Program-made: the position numbers and the translations under genes
Assembly: GCA_963585895.1 (NCBI GenBank)
Contig: CAUZXS010005788.1
Coordinates: 129,001 to 193,000, forward strand
Source of the DNA: Sepioteuthis lessoniana
Lineage: Eukaryota; Mollusca; Cephalopoda; Myopsida; Loliginidae
DNA: 64,000 nucleotides
Reading direction: 5' to 3'
Shown: piece after piece, positions 22,370 to 33,337 of the stretch
Layout: every line of letters starts with the position of its first letter
How positions within the stretch are numbered: position 1 is the first letter of the stretch
Notes under the pieces: model-generated
Database searches by the model: none
What the model saw: only the letters and a program-made list of their open reading frames with translations
What the model was told of the DNA's origin: nothing

Positions 22370-22848
22370 TTTATTTGATTTGGTTTTATGGCATATCAAC
22401 TATTGTAGGTTATTTAATGCCAAATCCATTTTTATCCATATAAACAATTTTATTTAAAAACAATTCAGTTAAATACGCCGTTTAGATATCAAAAACAGTT
22501 ATTTCAAACTATTCAGTTTAGTAAAAGCACAGTTTTTTGTTTACACAGAGTTGAATGAATAAACAGTTCTATTTCAAATAATTCAGCTGAACAGAAGTAT
22601 ACAGTTTAGTTCTATTTGACTCATAGATAAGACCCTATCAGATGCTACCAATCCGGGTCAGAGTGTACCCGGGAGAGATGGCAACGATGGGGTACTTCGT
22701 ATTCTTCAAAGCTCCAGCAGTACTGAAGCCCCACTATCAGGTTGTTTAGTATTATATCCAGGGCACTCACTCGTTCGGGGGAGGGTCTTACCCCTTCAGA
22801 GACGCAGTCGGTGTATTTCACGACTCTAAGCGAGTGGGTCAACTAGGT
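22370..22848 (-). mobile_element. SINE-C copy
   Basis: Tail TTTTATGGCATATCAAC, short body, then head with ACCCTATCAGATGC, CTCCAGCAGTACTG, GGTCTTACCCCTTC and CGCAGTCGGTGTATTTC. Confidence 0.85.
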
Positions 22849-24202
22849 TTTGCATTCTGACTCGGATCAGTTTATCCGTTACTATCTCAAAATGTTATAA
22901 ATCTCATTATATTAGACAGATTCTTGTTTGTGCATATACCATTTGGTGATATAGACAAACCTTAATCTTGTTCACAATTCTCTTGGACTAGTTTGCTCCA
23001 TTCGCTCCATTAATTAAAGTTTAGTTTAATTAGTTTAATTTGCTTAATTAGTATTTGAAGTCGTAAACTAAACCATTGCAAACATTACCGACTTCATCTA
23101 TTTTTTTTTTTTTTTTTTTTTTGAAAAAGGATCGTCTTCGTTTTGAAGTGATTTCATAAATAATAGCCAAATTAACGCAAACTGTCCCAGTCAGTGCTTG
23201 ATCTCGTCTCACGGATTCCATTTTCTGTGGTGCAAAACCGTAGACCACCCATGAAGTTTAACGGACTCTTCTTTACCACCAAAAAGAATAATTTTGAAAT
23301 ATGGAAAAGGCAATTTTTTAGACCGTTTTCATGTTATTCAATGTGTGGGAAAAACGTTTCCTTTCTAGGTGTGGCCAATGTCAAATGACTGACACCCTAA
23401 TAATTAAATAATCACTTTGTATATGTTACAACTTGAATAATTAATTAATATTGTTAGAAAATATTTACACATATGATGAATTACATCCGCAAAAACGTCT
23501 GTCCACACCGAATGACCGTAGCCTGGAGAAAGTCTTCAGCTGAACTTGGGGAATGAAAGCATCCTAATTGGCTAACACATTGTGATGTCATCGCTGATGA
23601 ATATAGTCAACAGACATGCGCAGTCGAGGTTCTGCACTCATCGACATTCACTTTACTACTCCTAGTGGTGGTGACAGGAATAATTCAACGTGAATCTTGC
23701 ACTTTACTTTTCGAGGTTAACGATACTTGCAACTCTTGTTTTGCGTTAAAATGGCGTCTGAAAAATAGGACCCTGTTCAGGCTAAACTTTCCATAAGTGG
23801 TTTAAAATTTTCCCGGGAGTCAGACAAAAATTAAAATTAGTGAGAGTTGCAAAGGAAAATAATAATAATCGCAAAATTCTGTTTAAAATAAGACCGTCGA
23901 GAAAAAATACTCTAAAGAAAAATAAAATGGCAACCTACTGAAGATGCTTGAATTTAGGAAAGGTAAACGTATTATATTTAGTTGGGCTGCTATATCGATG
24001 TCATTTCGCTTTCAAAATTCAGGCACTTGGTTTTAGATTTAGTAGTTTTTCTATTTGCCCTTATGTTGACAACGTTCGAACAGACTGCTGTAATAAAACT
24101 CCTTTTGCTGTTTTTGGTGTATTCCTCCAGTCCTAAAATTATTGCATCTTCCCGTTCCTTAATGCCAGGAAGTCCTCTCTCTGCTTTTCTTGACTACAAC
24201 TA
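22849..24202. other. Unassigned, includes a promoter-like stretch
   Basis: A (T)n run lies at 23101-23122. Around 23560-23760 the sequence has CTAATTGGCTAA (inverted CCAAT), GTGATGTCATCG (CRE-like), ACATGCGCAGTC (NRF1-like) and AAAATGGCGTCTG (Kozak-like start). The frame after that ATG stops after five codons, so no gene is called. Confidence 0.3.
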
Positions 24203-24240
24203 CAATTATTATTACTCCTTGCGAGTTTTTCATACAAGGG
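24203..24240 (-). mobile_element. R2-like LINE 3' tail remnant
   Basis: AATTATTATTACTCCTTGCG is the reverse complement of the CGCAAGGA(AAT)n terminus. Confidence 0.4.
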
Positions 24241-24254
24241 TTTGCTGATTTTGC

Positions 24255-24832
24255 TTTGGTTTGGCTTTATGGCATATCAACCATTATAGGTTATTTAATG
24301 CCAAATACATTTTCATTCATATAAACAGTTTTATTTCAAACAATTCCATTTAGTATAAGCACATAGTTTAAATGCCAAAAACATTTCTATTTCAAACTAT
24401 TCAGTTTAGTCCATAAAGTTAAATGATTCTAAGTATTACTATCAATCACTAACAATTCAATTAAACATCAGTCATTTATTTACACACAATTAAAGGCAAA
24501 AACAGTTCTATGTCGAACAATTCAGTTTAGTATAAGTTCCCAGTATAAATGTAAAAAACAGTTCTAGTTCTAACAATTTGGTTTAGCCTAAGTACGCAGT
24601 TTAGATTTATTTGACCCATAGATAGGACACTATTAGGTACTACCACTCCGGGCCAGAGTGGAACTGGAAGCGATGGCAATGAAGGGGTCTCCACATTCCC
24701 ATAAGCTCCAGCATTACTGGAGCCTCACCATCAGATTGTTTGTTGTCATATCCAGAATACTCGTTGGGGGAGTCTTACCTCTCTTCAGAGACGCAGTCAG
24801 TGTATTCTGCAGCCCCAGCCAACTGGGCCAAG
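24255..24832 (-). mobile_element. SINE-C copy
   Basis: Complete order: tail, body repeats (CAATTCAGTTTAGTATAAG), head ending GCAGCCCCAGCCAACTGGGC. The hairpin halves CCACTC/GAGTGG and CCAG/CTGG are retained. Confidence 0.9.
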
Positions 24833-24871
24833 CGTTAGCTGATGGTCTTTACTGGGGTCTGTATGATAACT

Positions 24872-25131
24872 TGTCTCTTCAAGTCTCTAGGACTCTTTTC
24901 AGTATTCTGGTTGATCTAAAGTGTAGTTTTGGGTAGTCTCCATTCTTTCTTCGATTTCTAATTCTTCGAACCCCCTCATCAAGCCTTTAGGGATCATTCC
25001 TAGTGCGTCAATTATAATGGGTATCACCGTCACCTTCATATTCCATAGTTTTTTTTTTAGTTCTCTAACAAGGACTACGTACTTGTCTCTCTTTTCGATT
25101 TCTTTTGATTTTTACTCTGTGATACACTGGG
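24872..25131 (-). mobile_element. R2-like LINE, C-terminal fragment
   Basis: The minus strand reads NMKVTVIPIIIDALGMIPKG, the VIP-I-GALGTIPKG signature, preceded by EKRDKYVVLVRELKK. It lies between a SINE-C and a SINE-L. Confidence 0.75.
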
Positions 25132-25382
25132 ATGTAAGTACGTAAGTTGGTGACCATAGTCGAAGCTGACCCGAAGGCTCCCTTTTCAATAGCTACTACA
25201 CCAAGGTGTAGGAGAGGGCACTACTCCATTCCCTTGATTGCTCCACTTTACCTTTTATCCCTCTCTTATAATGCTGAGTGTTAAGTAAGTACCATTTTTT
25301 TGCGTCTTTGGTAAAACTCGACCTGGGATTGAACCCCGGTCTCCTGGACTATTGGCGAACACTCTACTCTTTAGGCCAATGG
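25132..25382 (-). mobile_element. SINE-L copy
   Basis: Minus strand: box B GGGTTCAATCCCAGG variant, hairpin with TACACCTTGGTGTAG, and end CCAACTTACGTACTTAC. Nearly full length. Confidence 0.85.
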
Positions 25383-25972
25383 AAACCTCAACAACATTTT
25401 TTACACCAGGACAGAAATGTCCCCCGTTTGCCAGATTTGGTTTTTCTTATTAACTATCATTAGGTGTGGTCTTCTGGTCAAGATTAGGTAATCTGTTTGC
25501 ATTTCAAAATGTCAGAGGATTTTGTGCGTCTCGTTCTCCTGGACAGATTTTAGTTTTGTGCACATACCATTTAGCAGTATTGTCAAATTTCAATTTATTG
25601 CACAATTCCCAGTGGATCACCTTGCCCACCCAGTCGTGTCTAATATTGTACACTTATTGCGCTAGTATGCTGTATTTACTAATGAGTGATTAATCGTTTC
25701 GCCTCTATCTCCACACAACCTTCACTTACTATTCAAATGCGTCTTATTTATTTTCGCTTTAACACAGTTGATCTTTATGGCGCTGTTTTGCACTGCTATT
25801 AGAAGAGATTCGGTTTCGCTCTTCAAGTTTTCATTTCGTTGCCATGCACACAAAAATATGTGCACTTTAATCACAAGAATGTAAGTTTTAAGGAAAATAT
25901 ATTACATGAAACGAGAATGTCTAAAGAAACTAAATAAGAACGGAAATAAATTGATTCCACTTACATCTGTTT
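25383..25972. other. Unassigned DNA
   Basis: No recognised element; short frames only. Confidence 0.4.
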
Positions 25973-25983
25973 TGGTTTGGTTT

Positions 25984-26197
25984 GGTTTGGTTTCTTTGTT
26001 TAATGGCATATCAACCTTTGTAGGTTATTTAATGCCAAAGCCATTCTCCAAGAAGAACAGTAGTGGTATTATTTAACTCATAGCTGGGTGGATTAGGGGG
26101 TTCTTACCTTTCCCAAGGGTATTTGCCCGAAAGTGAACGTAATAGCGCGACTGGAGTACGAACTCGCGTACTACGATTCCACAGTCCATCGCTTTAA
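25984..26197 (-). mobile_element. SINE-B copy
   Basis: Tail with (GGTTT)n, centre CCTTTCCCAAGGGTATTTG, head with GAGTACGAACTCGCG, slightly 5'-truncated. Probable target duplication ACATCTGTTTT/ACATCTATTTT at 25973-25983 and 26198-26208. Confidence 0.85.
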
Positions 26198-26264
26198 ACA
26201 TCTATTTTGTTTAATTTGATTTCTATATTAGATTATACAGATGATTGCTTTCAATACAGTACAG

Positions 26265-27012
26265 CGTCCTTTGACTCTATCTCGATCCATTCTTATTGTC
26301 AATCTCACCATACAGGGTCACTATACCGCATCCGATATCCATACAGCACTGGTGTATCTATACAAAGGAGTCCATTATAGAACGTCACTTATGAGCTCGC
26401 TCTTATTTCACCAATAGTGTTCTGTATGTCTCGTCCGTCTTACTTGAATCGGAGGCAGGTGACCGAAGAACTGCTGTCTTGTGAAGAATTGCTTTCAAGA
26501 TTTGTTCAAAGCAGCCCGTATTACTCAAGTTTCCATGTAGTTCTTTTCCTAAGCTTTTGGTTAGAGTTCAGGTGGTGCATCCATACTGTAGTACTGACAT
26601 GCCCACAGTTTGGAAGAAATCCCGTTTTATTTAATTAGATATCAGATTTTCATATGATTGACATCTTGTCAATAGTTGTCCAGGTCTTCTCTATGCGTAT
26701 GCTGGTATCATTTTCATTAGATGAGATATTTCTACCGAGGTATGTGAATTAATCTACTAATTTCAGAGGCTTGCCACATAAGGAGGAGATGGCTCTTTCT
26801 TATTTAAATCTCATGGACTTTATTCGATTTGCGTTCCTCCTGCTTTTACCTTGAGGTCTGGTGTATTTGTTAAACTGCTCGTTCATCTGCATAGTCCGTG
26901 TCTATCACAGTTTCCACCGAATATCTTCCGATTCTAGTCTTTTTTTAAAATCTGAAACCATCTTTTTTTTATTAGAGCTACTGATGTTCGTAGTCAGTAA
27001 TATAAGCAGATA
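26265..27012 (-). mobile_element. Old LINE, sister of the RTE-like family
   Basis: The minus strand carries VIDTDYADE (degraded YADD), then LKLVD and FTYLGRNISSNENDT, then PWTTIDKMS-like and GHCWR-region sequence, all out of frame with one another. The order matches the RTE-like LINE at 39651 but the protein is clearly diverged, so this is an older or separate subfamily. It adjoins a + strand LINE fragment. Confidence 0.7.
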
Positions 27013-27020
27013 ATAAACAT

Positions 27021-27236
27021 AAAGCAGCAGTTGTACGGCCACTTACCACTCATCACGAAAACTATCAAAATTAGACGGACCAGACATGCAGGACACTGCT
27101 GGAGAAGTAGGGACGAGCTCATAAGTGATGTACTCCTGTGAACCCCTAACATGGCCTAGCAAAGGCAGGACGATAAGCTCGAACCTACATACAGCAGCTC
27201 TGTGCCGAACGGGATGTAGCCCTGAAGACTTGCCAG
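27021..27236 (+). mobile_element. RTE-like LINE fragment
   Basis: Encodes QLYGHLPLITKTIKIRRTRH, then AGHCWRSRDELISDVLL, and stops before the usual (ATG)n tail. Young compared with the adjacent old LINE. Confidence 0.8.
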
Positions 27237-27452
27237 CAATAATCCCACAGAAATCGGTGTTTTAATCGAGTGAGTGGACAATTACTTTTGTGTTTTTTAT
27301 GTATCATTATAGCGGTAACAGTTTCTTTGGAGAGATCGACTCCGTGTGACGAATATGAAAACTTTGTTACGTTTTTATTATTGCATTTGGTATAATCTAA
27401 AATTAAGTTATTACGCAAAACGGAGTATGATCGAAAAAGACAATAGCTTGGA

Positions 27453-27917
27453 ATTCATTTTTATTTATTGCGGACTTTTTGTCCTCATCTTGGTAGTTTT
27501 TTTTGGGGGGGGTTTTGTTTTTTTGTGTTGTTTCTTCTTTCACTAAGTTTCGGCCAAATTTCACCTCTGGCCTTCTTCAGGTGATTTACCGCGACCTCGG
27601 ATAGGAATGCTGAGTCTTGTAACCGTATCACCAGTAGTTACTGCCTTCCATAGTTGTTGTCTATCGCACCACGTTTTTGACCAAGTAAACCTCTGGGTAG
27701 GATTTGAAACCGTTATCTTCTGATAATGCTCGCCTGGAACTGTAGAGACTCAACGCCTCTAACCGCTGCGCCACGGGTCCCGAAGGGGGATCAAGGATGG
27801 ATTTTTTGGTCATGTAAATCCTTATCTGGTCTTCCAGATAAAAAAGTCCGCAATAAATAAAAATTAATTCTCAGATTAAGAATCCTCATCTCAAAATGAT
27901 TCCAATTAAAGACAAGT
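27453..27917 (-). mobile_element. SINE-P: tRNA-headed retroposon with inverted ends
   Basis: 465 bp bounded by ACAATAGCTTGGA (27440-27452) and ACAATAACTTGGA (27918-27930). On the minus strand a tRNA-like head (GTGGCGCAGCGG box A, GGTTTCAAATCC box B, about 27690-27782) is preceded by 130 bp of 5' sequence and followed by a body with CCTGAAGAAGGCC...GGCCGAAAC. ATTTATTGCGGACTTTTT at one end is repeated inverted as AAAAGTCCGCAATAAAT at the other. Confidence 0.75.
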
Positions 27918-28868
27918 ACAATAACTTGGATACTACATTATCCTATTACACCCAGCTTTCATAGCTCAATTTTCTTAATTCAACCAAAATAGGCAGTTAA
28001 TTACAGATATTTCTTAGCTTTTTATGATCTTGCATCCCCTTTTAGCAAAATCGTGTATTCCACAACGAACATTTTAAAAAAGCCAGCAATTTGAATGCTG
28101 AAATAGAGGACCGACGAAAACAAGTGTTCCCTACATGAACAATTGGCACTAAACAGTCTCTCACTGTGTAGGACAAACCGAAAAGCCGAATTGAATTAAA
28201 ATAAAAGTTTTTGCCTCTTTTCCATGACCTTCGCCTCAAGGTCATTCTCTTAAGAACTTAGCTTAGCCTCTGTTTCATGTGCACTTCCTTCGCCTCGAAT
28301 TTAATTTGATAAACGTCATAACCGAAAGCGTCTTATTCGGGTGGCGTTTAAAATTAACAACGAAACTTAATTAAGTAAATATGCACAAAGGGAACATACT
28401 TAAAAGGACTTCTCAAATCATTTCCGCGCTTCTCGTCTTCCTTCTTAATAGAATTAATAATAACTAATGAATAATAATTAATTTTTAATCAGTAATAAGA
28501 CGCGATCATTACTAATAAACTTATTGCCATTTTATTATTGGTCTTTTATTTTTTTACAAATTGCAGGTGCTCGATTTGATGAACGATATCTTGTCTGGTA
28601 ACGAAAGAGTTATTCATGAAAGTACCTCGACGCAATTTTTTAAAAAGGGTCATATGTTTCAAAAACTAAGTACAACACTTATTATAAAGCTAAATTTATT
28701 GTCCTAATCTTTTTCTTATCAACAAAAAAGAAAATTCTAAATATTACATATGTGTATTTGTATGTATGTATGTATGTATGTATGTATGTTTAATCATTGT
28801 TAAACAAATGAGAAAAAAAACTCGTTTAAAGTTAATTATAAACTATTCATTTACGAATAATAATTGAA
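27918..28868. other. Unassigned DNA, possibly single copy
   Basis: AT-rich. A 67-codon minus-strand frame at 28042-28245 has no known match. A short (GTAT)n lies at about 28755-28790. Confidence 0.4.
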
Positions 28869-28955
28869 TATATAAAAACAGGATTTGGCATGAAATAACC
28901 CATAATGGTTGTCTGCCATAAAATCCTAATCAACCAACCAGCCAACCAACCAATA
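28869..28955 (+). mobile_element. SINE-C tail remnant
   Basis: AGGATTTGGCATGAAATAACC and GTCTGCCATAAAATCC, then a CCAACCAACC terminus. Confidence 0.65.
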
Positions 28956-29854
28956 GATATATCAAAAGTATTCTCGTTATAGGGAGTTTTATTTTATGTG
29001 GAGCCGGCCAACAGCAGTCAGAAAAAAGGGAAAAAGTGTCAACTCAAATGTTATTAAATATATGTTTCTATGTTATCCTAACTTAGATACATATGCTCTA
29101 CCACCGATATTAACCCCTGTTTATTTATAAAATATAGCAAGCTTCATTAATAAGAATGCAGGGTGAGGAAGCAAATGATGGAATAATTTTTGAAACATTT
29201 TTTTGTCTGATTAATCTAATTTTTGATTTAAAAAAAAAAACGCGATGAATCTAAATTTTCATGATCAGCTCTATTATTCAAGGACTTTTTTACAAATTAA
29301 AATCCAAGCCAATATGAGTGAGTAAGATAGGAAACGACAAGTATTCTCTGATTTTCTCAACGCCGAAACCAAGCCGAAGTTTCTTTGTCTACCGAATACA
29401 AAGCAAAGAAAAAAATTACCGAAAAAGAACTTTTTAAGGAAGAGGGGGAGTGGAGGATTGAAAAAAAAAACGAAAAAAACTTCTTTTAACTGCTCACAGG
29501 GATTAAGAATGACCCCATTACGTAAAAAAAAGCACGCTAATGAATTGAAAAGTCTACCAGAAAACTGTGAGGACAGCAATTAAACAAGATTTAAGCCCAG
29601 ACCTTAACCCCCTTGTTTATGCTAAAGGTTGTTTTTTTTAGAAAGCAAAACAAACGCAGCCTCTCGTCCAAATATTGGTTCGCTTAAGACTGTTATTGAT
29701 GAGGAATGAAATAAAATGTCTGAAGAATTTATTTTAAAGGCATGCAAAACGTTTCGAAGGTATGTTGATAAAATAATTGAAAAAAATGGTGGCCATATTG
29801 AGTAGATGTACTGTTTTGTGTCTATCTTCTTATTTTGTTGGGTTTGTTTTATAT
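28956..29854. other. Unassigned AT-rich DNA
   Basis: Many A and T runs; a 101-codon frame (29274-29579, minus) is low complexity and matches nothing. Confidence 0.4.
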
Positions 29855-29869
29855 CAAAATTAACCTCGT

Positions 29870-30141
29870 CTTTAATTGGAATCATTTTGAGGTGAGGCTT
29901 CTTAATCTGAGAATTAATTTTTTTTTTTTTAATTTATTGCGGACTTTTTGTCCTCATCTTGGTAGTTTTTGTGTTGTTTCTTCTTTCACTACGTTTCGGC
30001 ACTCCTATCCGAGGTCGCGGTAAATCACCTGATGAAGGCCAGAGGTGAAATTTGGCCGAAACGTAGTGAAAGAAGGAACAGCACAAAAACTACCAAGATG
30101 AGGACAAAAAGTCAGCAATAAATAACAAAAAAATTAATTCT
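29870..30141 (+). mobile_element. SINE-P relative folded into a hairpin
   Basis: Arms at about 29935-30005 and 30050-30125 are inverted copies of the SINE-P 3' end (TTATTGCGGACTTTTTGTCC; AAACGTAGTGAAAGAAGG), around a 50-base centre. The tRNA head is absent. CAAAATTAACCTCGT (29855-29869) and CAAAATTAACCTTGT (30142-30156) form a 15 bp duplication with one mismatch, so the hairpin form itself was inserted. Confidence 0.75.
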
Positions 30142-30218
30142 CAAAATTAACCTTGTTTTATAATCGAGACGTTTATTATTATAGGAGAATATTCCTAATT
30201 TTGCTTCCAAAGCCTATA

Positions 30219-30220
30219 TA

Positions 30221-30266
<46 letters not shown>
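30219..30266. repeat. (TA)n microsatellite
   Basis: About 48 bp of pure TA. Confidence 0.95.
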
Positions 30267-30271
<5 letters not shown>

Positions 30272-30616
30272 AAAAGTATAACTACAAAGAAATATTCCTA
30301 TTAGTCTTATTTGGTTTATTATATACAGAATTATGATTAAAATTGATTGCTAAAAGCTTCTTGGATCCATTAAATAGTGCTCTCTCCACAACGACGCAGA
30401 GCCCAATTACAATATTTCAAAATAGGATAATAACAAAACACTATAAAAACTCACCGCTCATAGTTTCACGTTGTCGATCCTCATGTGAGCTAGAGTTCAA
30501 CACACCTGAGTTTCTTTAGATTCAACTGAACTGTTATGCACTCTTTTTGAGCCATACGTCTACCTCCAGCCTGAGATACAAAGTCACATGGCTCAATAAG
30601 ACGCCAAATTAGAGAA
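30267..30616. other. Unassigned DNA
   Basis: No recognised element. Confidence 0.4.
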
Positions 30617-30627
30617 TATATGTTAAC

Positions 30628-30898
30628 CATATTTACCCAACCCCTCTGCCCGGGCAGGATATGACACAAGGTCAATTTTTAAGCGGAGTTTAACAGGTTT
30701 TAATTCAGAGTTTTCCTTCTCCTTCACCAAGGCTTAAGAACCCTGTCTGTCCTAGTATTTACCCATAGCTGGAGGGAGAATAATTGGATTCATACCTTTC
30801 CCAAGGGTATTAGTGCTATGTGAAATGCAATCAGCCTCGTCCAGGATTTGAACTCGTGTCGCTGTGTCCATTTCCTACGACGATAACCATTACACCAT
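30628..30898 (-). mobile_element. SINE-V copy, head slightly truncated
   Basis: 271 bp lacking only the outermost head. TATATGTTAAC at 30617-30627 and 30899-30909 is the target duplication. Confidence 0.95.
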
Positions 30899-31000
30899 TA
30901 TATGTTAACTGTCATGACTGCACTTTTTTTACCATCTCTGATTCTTTATTTAGCAAATCCTTCGACGACAGAGAAACTCTTCAATGATTCTTTGCATTCA

Positions 31001-31261
31001 TGTTGTTATGGATACCATTGTTGAAAATGGACGGGGTGACCCAAGTTCAAACCCTGGAAGAAGCTGTTTGCATTCCACATACATTTAATACCCTTGGAAA
31101 AATATGAGTTCAACTATTCCCCTTCCAGCTATGGATTAACAACAGGATAGATTTGGATCTTTAACCTTGGTATGGGAACCAGTCTAGGAGAAGGAAAACT
31201 TTAAATTCAAACCCGATAAACTCAGCTTAAATTTGATTTTGTGCTCGTGCGGAGGGATTGG
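31001..31261 (+). mobile_element. SINE-V copy, old
   Basis: Diverged but in order: box B CAAGTTCAAACCCTGG, central ATACCCTTGGAAAAATATGA, GTCTAGGAGAAGGAAAACT, end GGAGGGATTGGG. The tail runs directly into (CA)n. Confidence 0.75.
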
Positions 31262-31262
31262 G

Positions 31263-31312
<50 letters not shown>

Positions 31313-31328
31313 ATATATATATATATAT
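31263..31328. repeat. (CA)n-(TA)n at a SINE tail
   Basis: About 48 bp of CA then TA, placed where a SINE-V tail would be. Confidence 0.95.
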
Positions 31329-31565
31329 GTCTCAAAATAGATCGAACTTATTGATATGATAAAGATTTATTACCAAGACAAGCACAACGGCGGTCATTTG
31401 GAACACGTCCGGTAGAACATGAATAAAAGAATATTCGGACCAGAGATATCAAATCAATGATTTTTTTATCATATCAGCTTCCAAGACATGAAATCTTTTT
31501 TGAGTTTCTTCTCTCAGTAATAAATCATTATCATATTGATGGGTTGCATCTATTTTGAGGCAGTT
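31328..31565. mobile_element. MITE-like fold-back element
   Basis: TGTCTCAAAATAGATCGAAC at the left and its inverted form (ending TCTATTTTGAGGCAG) at the right give arms of about 50 bp around 130 bp. A third motif TATATTGAGACACCC at 31750 might belong to the same terminus. The superfamily is not determined; no target duplication is clear. Confidence 0.45.
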
Positions 31566-31927
31566 TTAAATGATTCTGTCTCTGAATAAGTTGTGTAAAA
31601 ATTCTTTTTTCCTCTCTTGTCCAAGGAATTGTGATCGAGGATTAATAGATGTTACAGTATACTATTTTCAAATCTGAAACAAAAAAAAAAGAATACAACA
31701 TTATTATAAGTAGAGTTATAAGCTGTCACATGGCTCCCGTTTATATTGAGACACCCTATATATGGAATTTTTCTTTCAAGGGCAATTTACAATATCCCGA
31801 AAACCCATTACAAAAATAAGCTCTTTTTAGGATTGACTACTTCGCCTCAGCTTCCTTCCCGGACTTTTTCTTTATATTCCTGGACGTATTTAGATATTAA
31901 AGCAAAAGCACACACGTGGGCACATGC

Positions 31928-31964
<37 letters not shown>

Positions 31965-32009
31965 TTTGGTACATGATAATTTAATCATCACAAAGAATAG
32001 GGGAATCAT
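31566..32009. other. Unassigned DNA
   Basis: Contains (TA)n-(GA)n at 31928-31965. No gene. Confidence 0.4.
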
Positions 32010-32021
32010 ATTTATTAATTT

Positions 32022-32279
32022 GGTTTACCGGACATTGGTATGATGGTTAGAGTGTTTGCCAATGGCCCGGGAGACCTGGGTTCAATCTCAGGTTGAGTCA
32101 TACCAAAGACTCAAAAATGGTACTTGATGCCTCCTTGCTTAACATTCAACATTATAAAGTATGTATCAAGGGTAAAGTGGAGTAATCCAGGGATAGGAGT
32201 TGCGCCTTCTCCTATACCTTGGTGTAGTAGCTATCGAAAAGGGAGCTTTCGGGTCACCCTCGATTAAGGTCGCCAAATT
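32022..32279 (+). mobile_element. SINE-L copy
   Basis: Full length with GGGTTCAATCTCAGG box B and GGTCACCCTCGATTA. Probable duplication ATTTATTAATTT/ATTTATTGATTT flanks it. Confidence 0.85.
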
Positions 32280-32592
32280 ATTTATTGATTTCATCAAGAA
32301 TAAGAAAGACAAACTAGAGGGACCCTTTCGTCCGGTGCGTTTTCAATAAATACTCTGGAAACGTTTTAAAAGGGTAAAATCTTTCAATCAGCGTGAGGAG
32401 GATAATTTGAAATAAATAAATACATAAATAAATAAGAAACTCCTAAGTTTCCCACCCACTTCTCCAAACAGATAAAGAATGTCGAACTGTATTCTCTGCA
32501 CGCATAAGATAATTATTACGCTAATATAGCGTAATAACTATGACCTCTAAAAAGGTTCGATGTTTTTTGCTTCTAGCCTTGTATATTACATT
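32280..32592. other. Unassigned DNA
   Basis: No recognised element. Confidence 0.4.
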
Positions 32593-33159
32593 GCCCGGTC
32601 AGCTGGGGCTGTAGAATACACTGACTGCACCTCTGCAGAGGGGTAAGACCCCCCCCTAACGAGTGTCCTGGTATGACACTAAACAATCTGATGGTGAGGT
32701 TCTAGCAGTGCTGGAGCTTTGGGGAATGCGGAGTACCCCTTCATTCCCATCGCTCCCAGGTCCACTCTGGCCCGGAGTGGTAGCATCTGATAGGGCCCTA
32801 TCTATGGGTTAAATAGAACTAACAGCATACTTATGCTAAAATGAATTGAGTAAACTGAATAGCTTGAAAAGAAACGTTTTTGACAATTAAACCGTACTTA
32901 CATTTAAACTGCGTACTAATGCTTAACTGAATTATTTCAAATAGAACTGTTTTTCGACATTAAAACTGTATTTACACTTAACTTAATTATTGCATATAAC
33001 TGCTTAAATAGTATGAAATGGAAATGTTTTTGACAATTAAACTGTGTACTTATGCAAAACTGAACTGTTTTCAATAGAACAGATTATTTAAATAAAAATG
33101 GATTTGGCGCTAAATAACCTACAAAGGTTGATATGCCATAAAACCAAACAAACCAAGCC
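32593..33159 (+). mobile_element. SINE-C copy with compensatory stem change
   Basis: Full order from GCCCGGTCAGCTGGGG to the CCAAACAAACC end. Its first hairpin pairs CGGTCAG with CTGACTG, where other copies pair CAGTCGG with CCGACTG, so both strands of the stem changed together. Confidence 0.9.
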
Positions 33160-33337
33160 AAACTTGTATAATACAGAGAAACTTTCATCCGAATAATTAG
33201 TCAAAGATATAGGATCCTCAAACAAGTGATCGTCAAGATCTGACTTTTTTTTTTATCAGACTTTTTTTTATCTGAGAAGACCCGGATGTAGAGTTTTGAG
33301 GCCGTCTTATTGATTCTCGTGGGATATCCTATTTATA

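Noticed and set aside
27690-27785. Possible tRNA gene on the minus strand
   Set aside because: Boxes A and B belong to SINE-P, which has its own duplication and continues on both sides.
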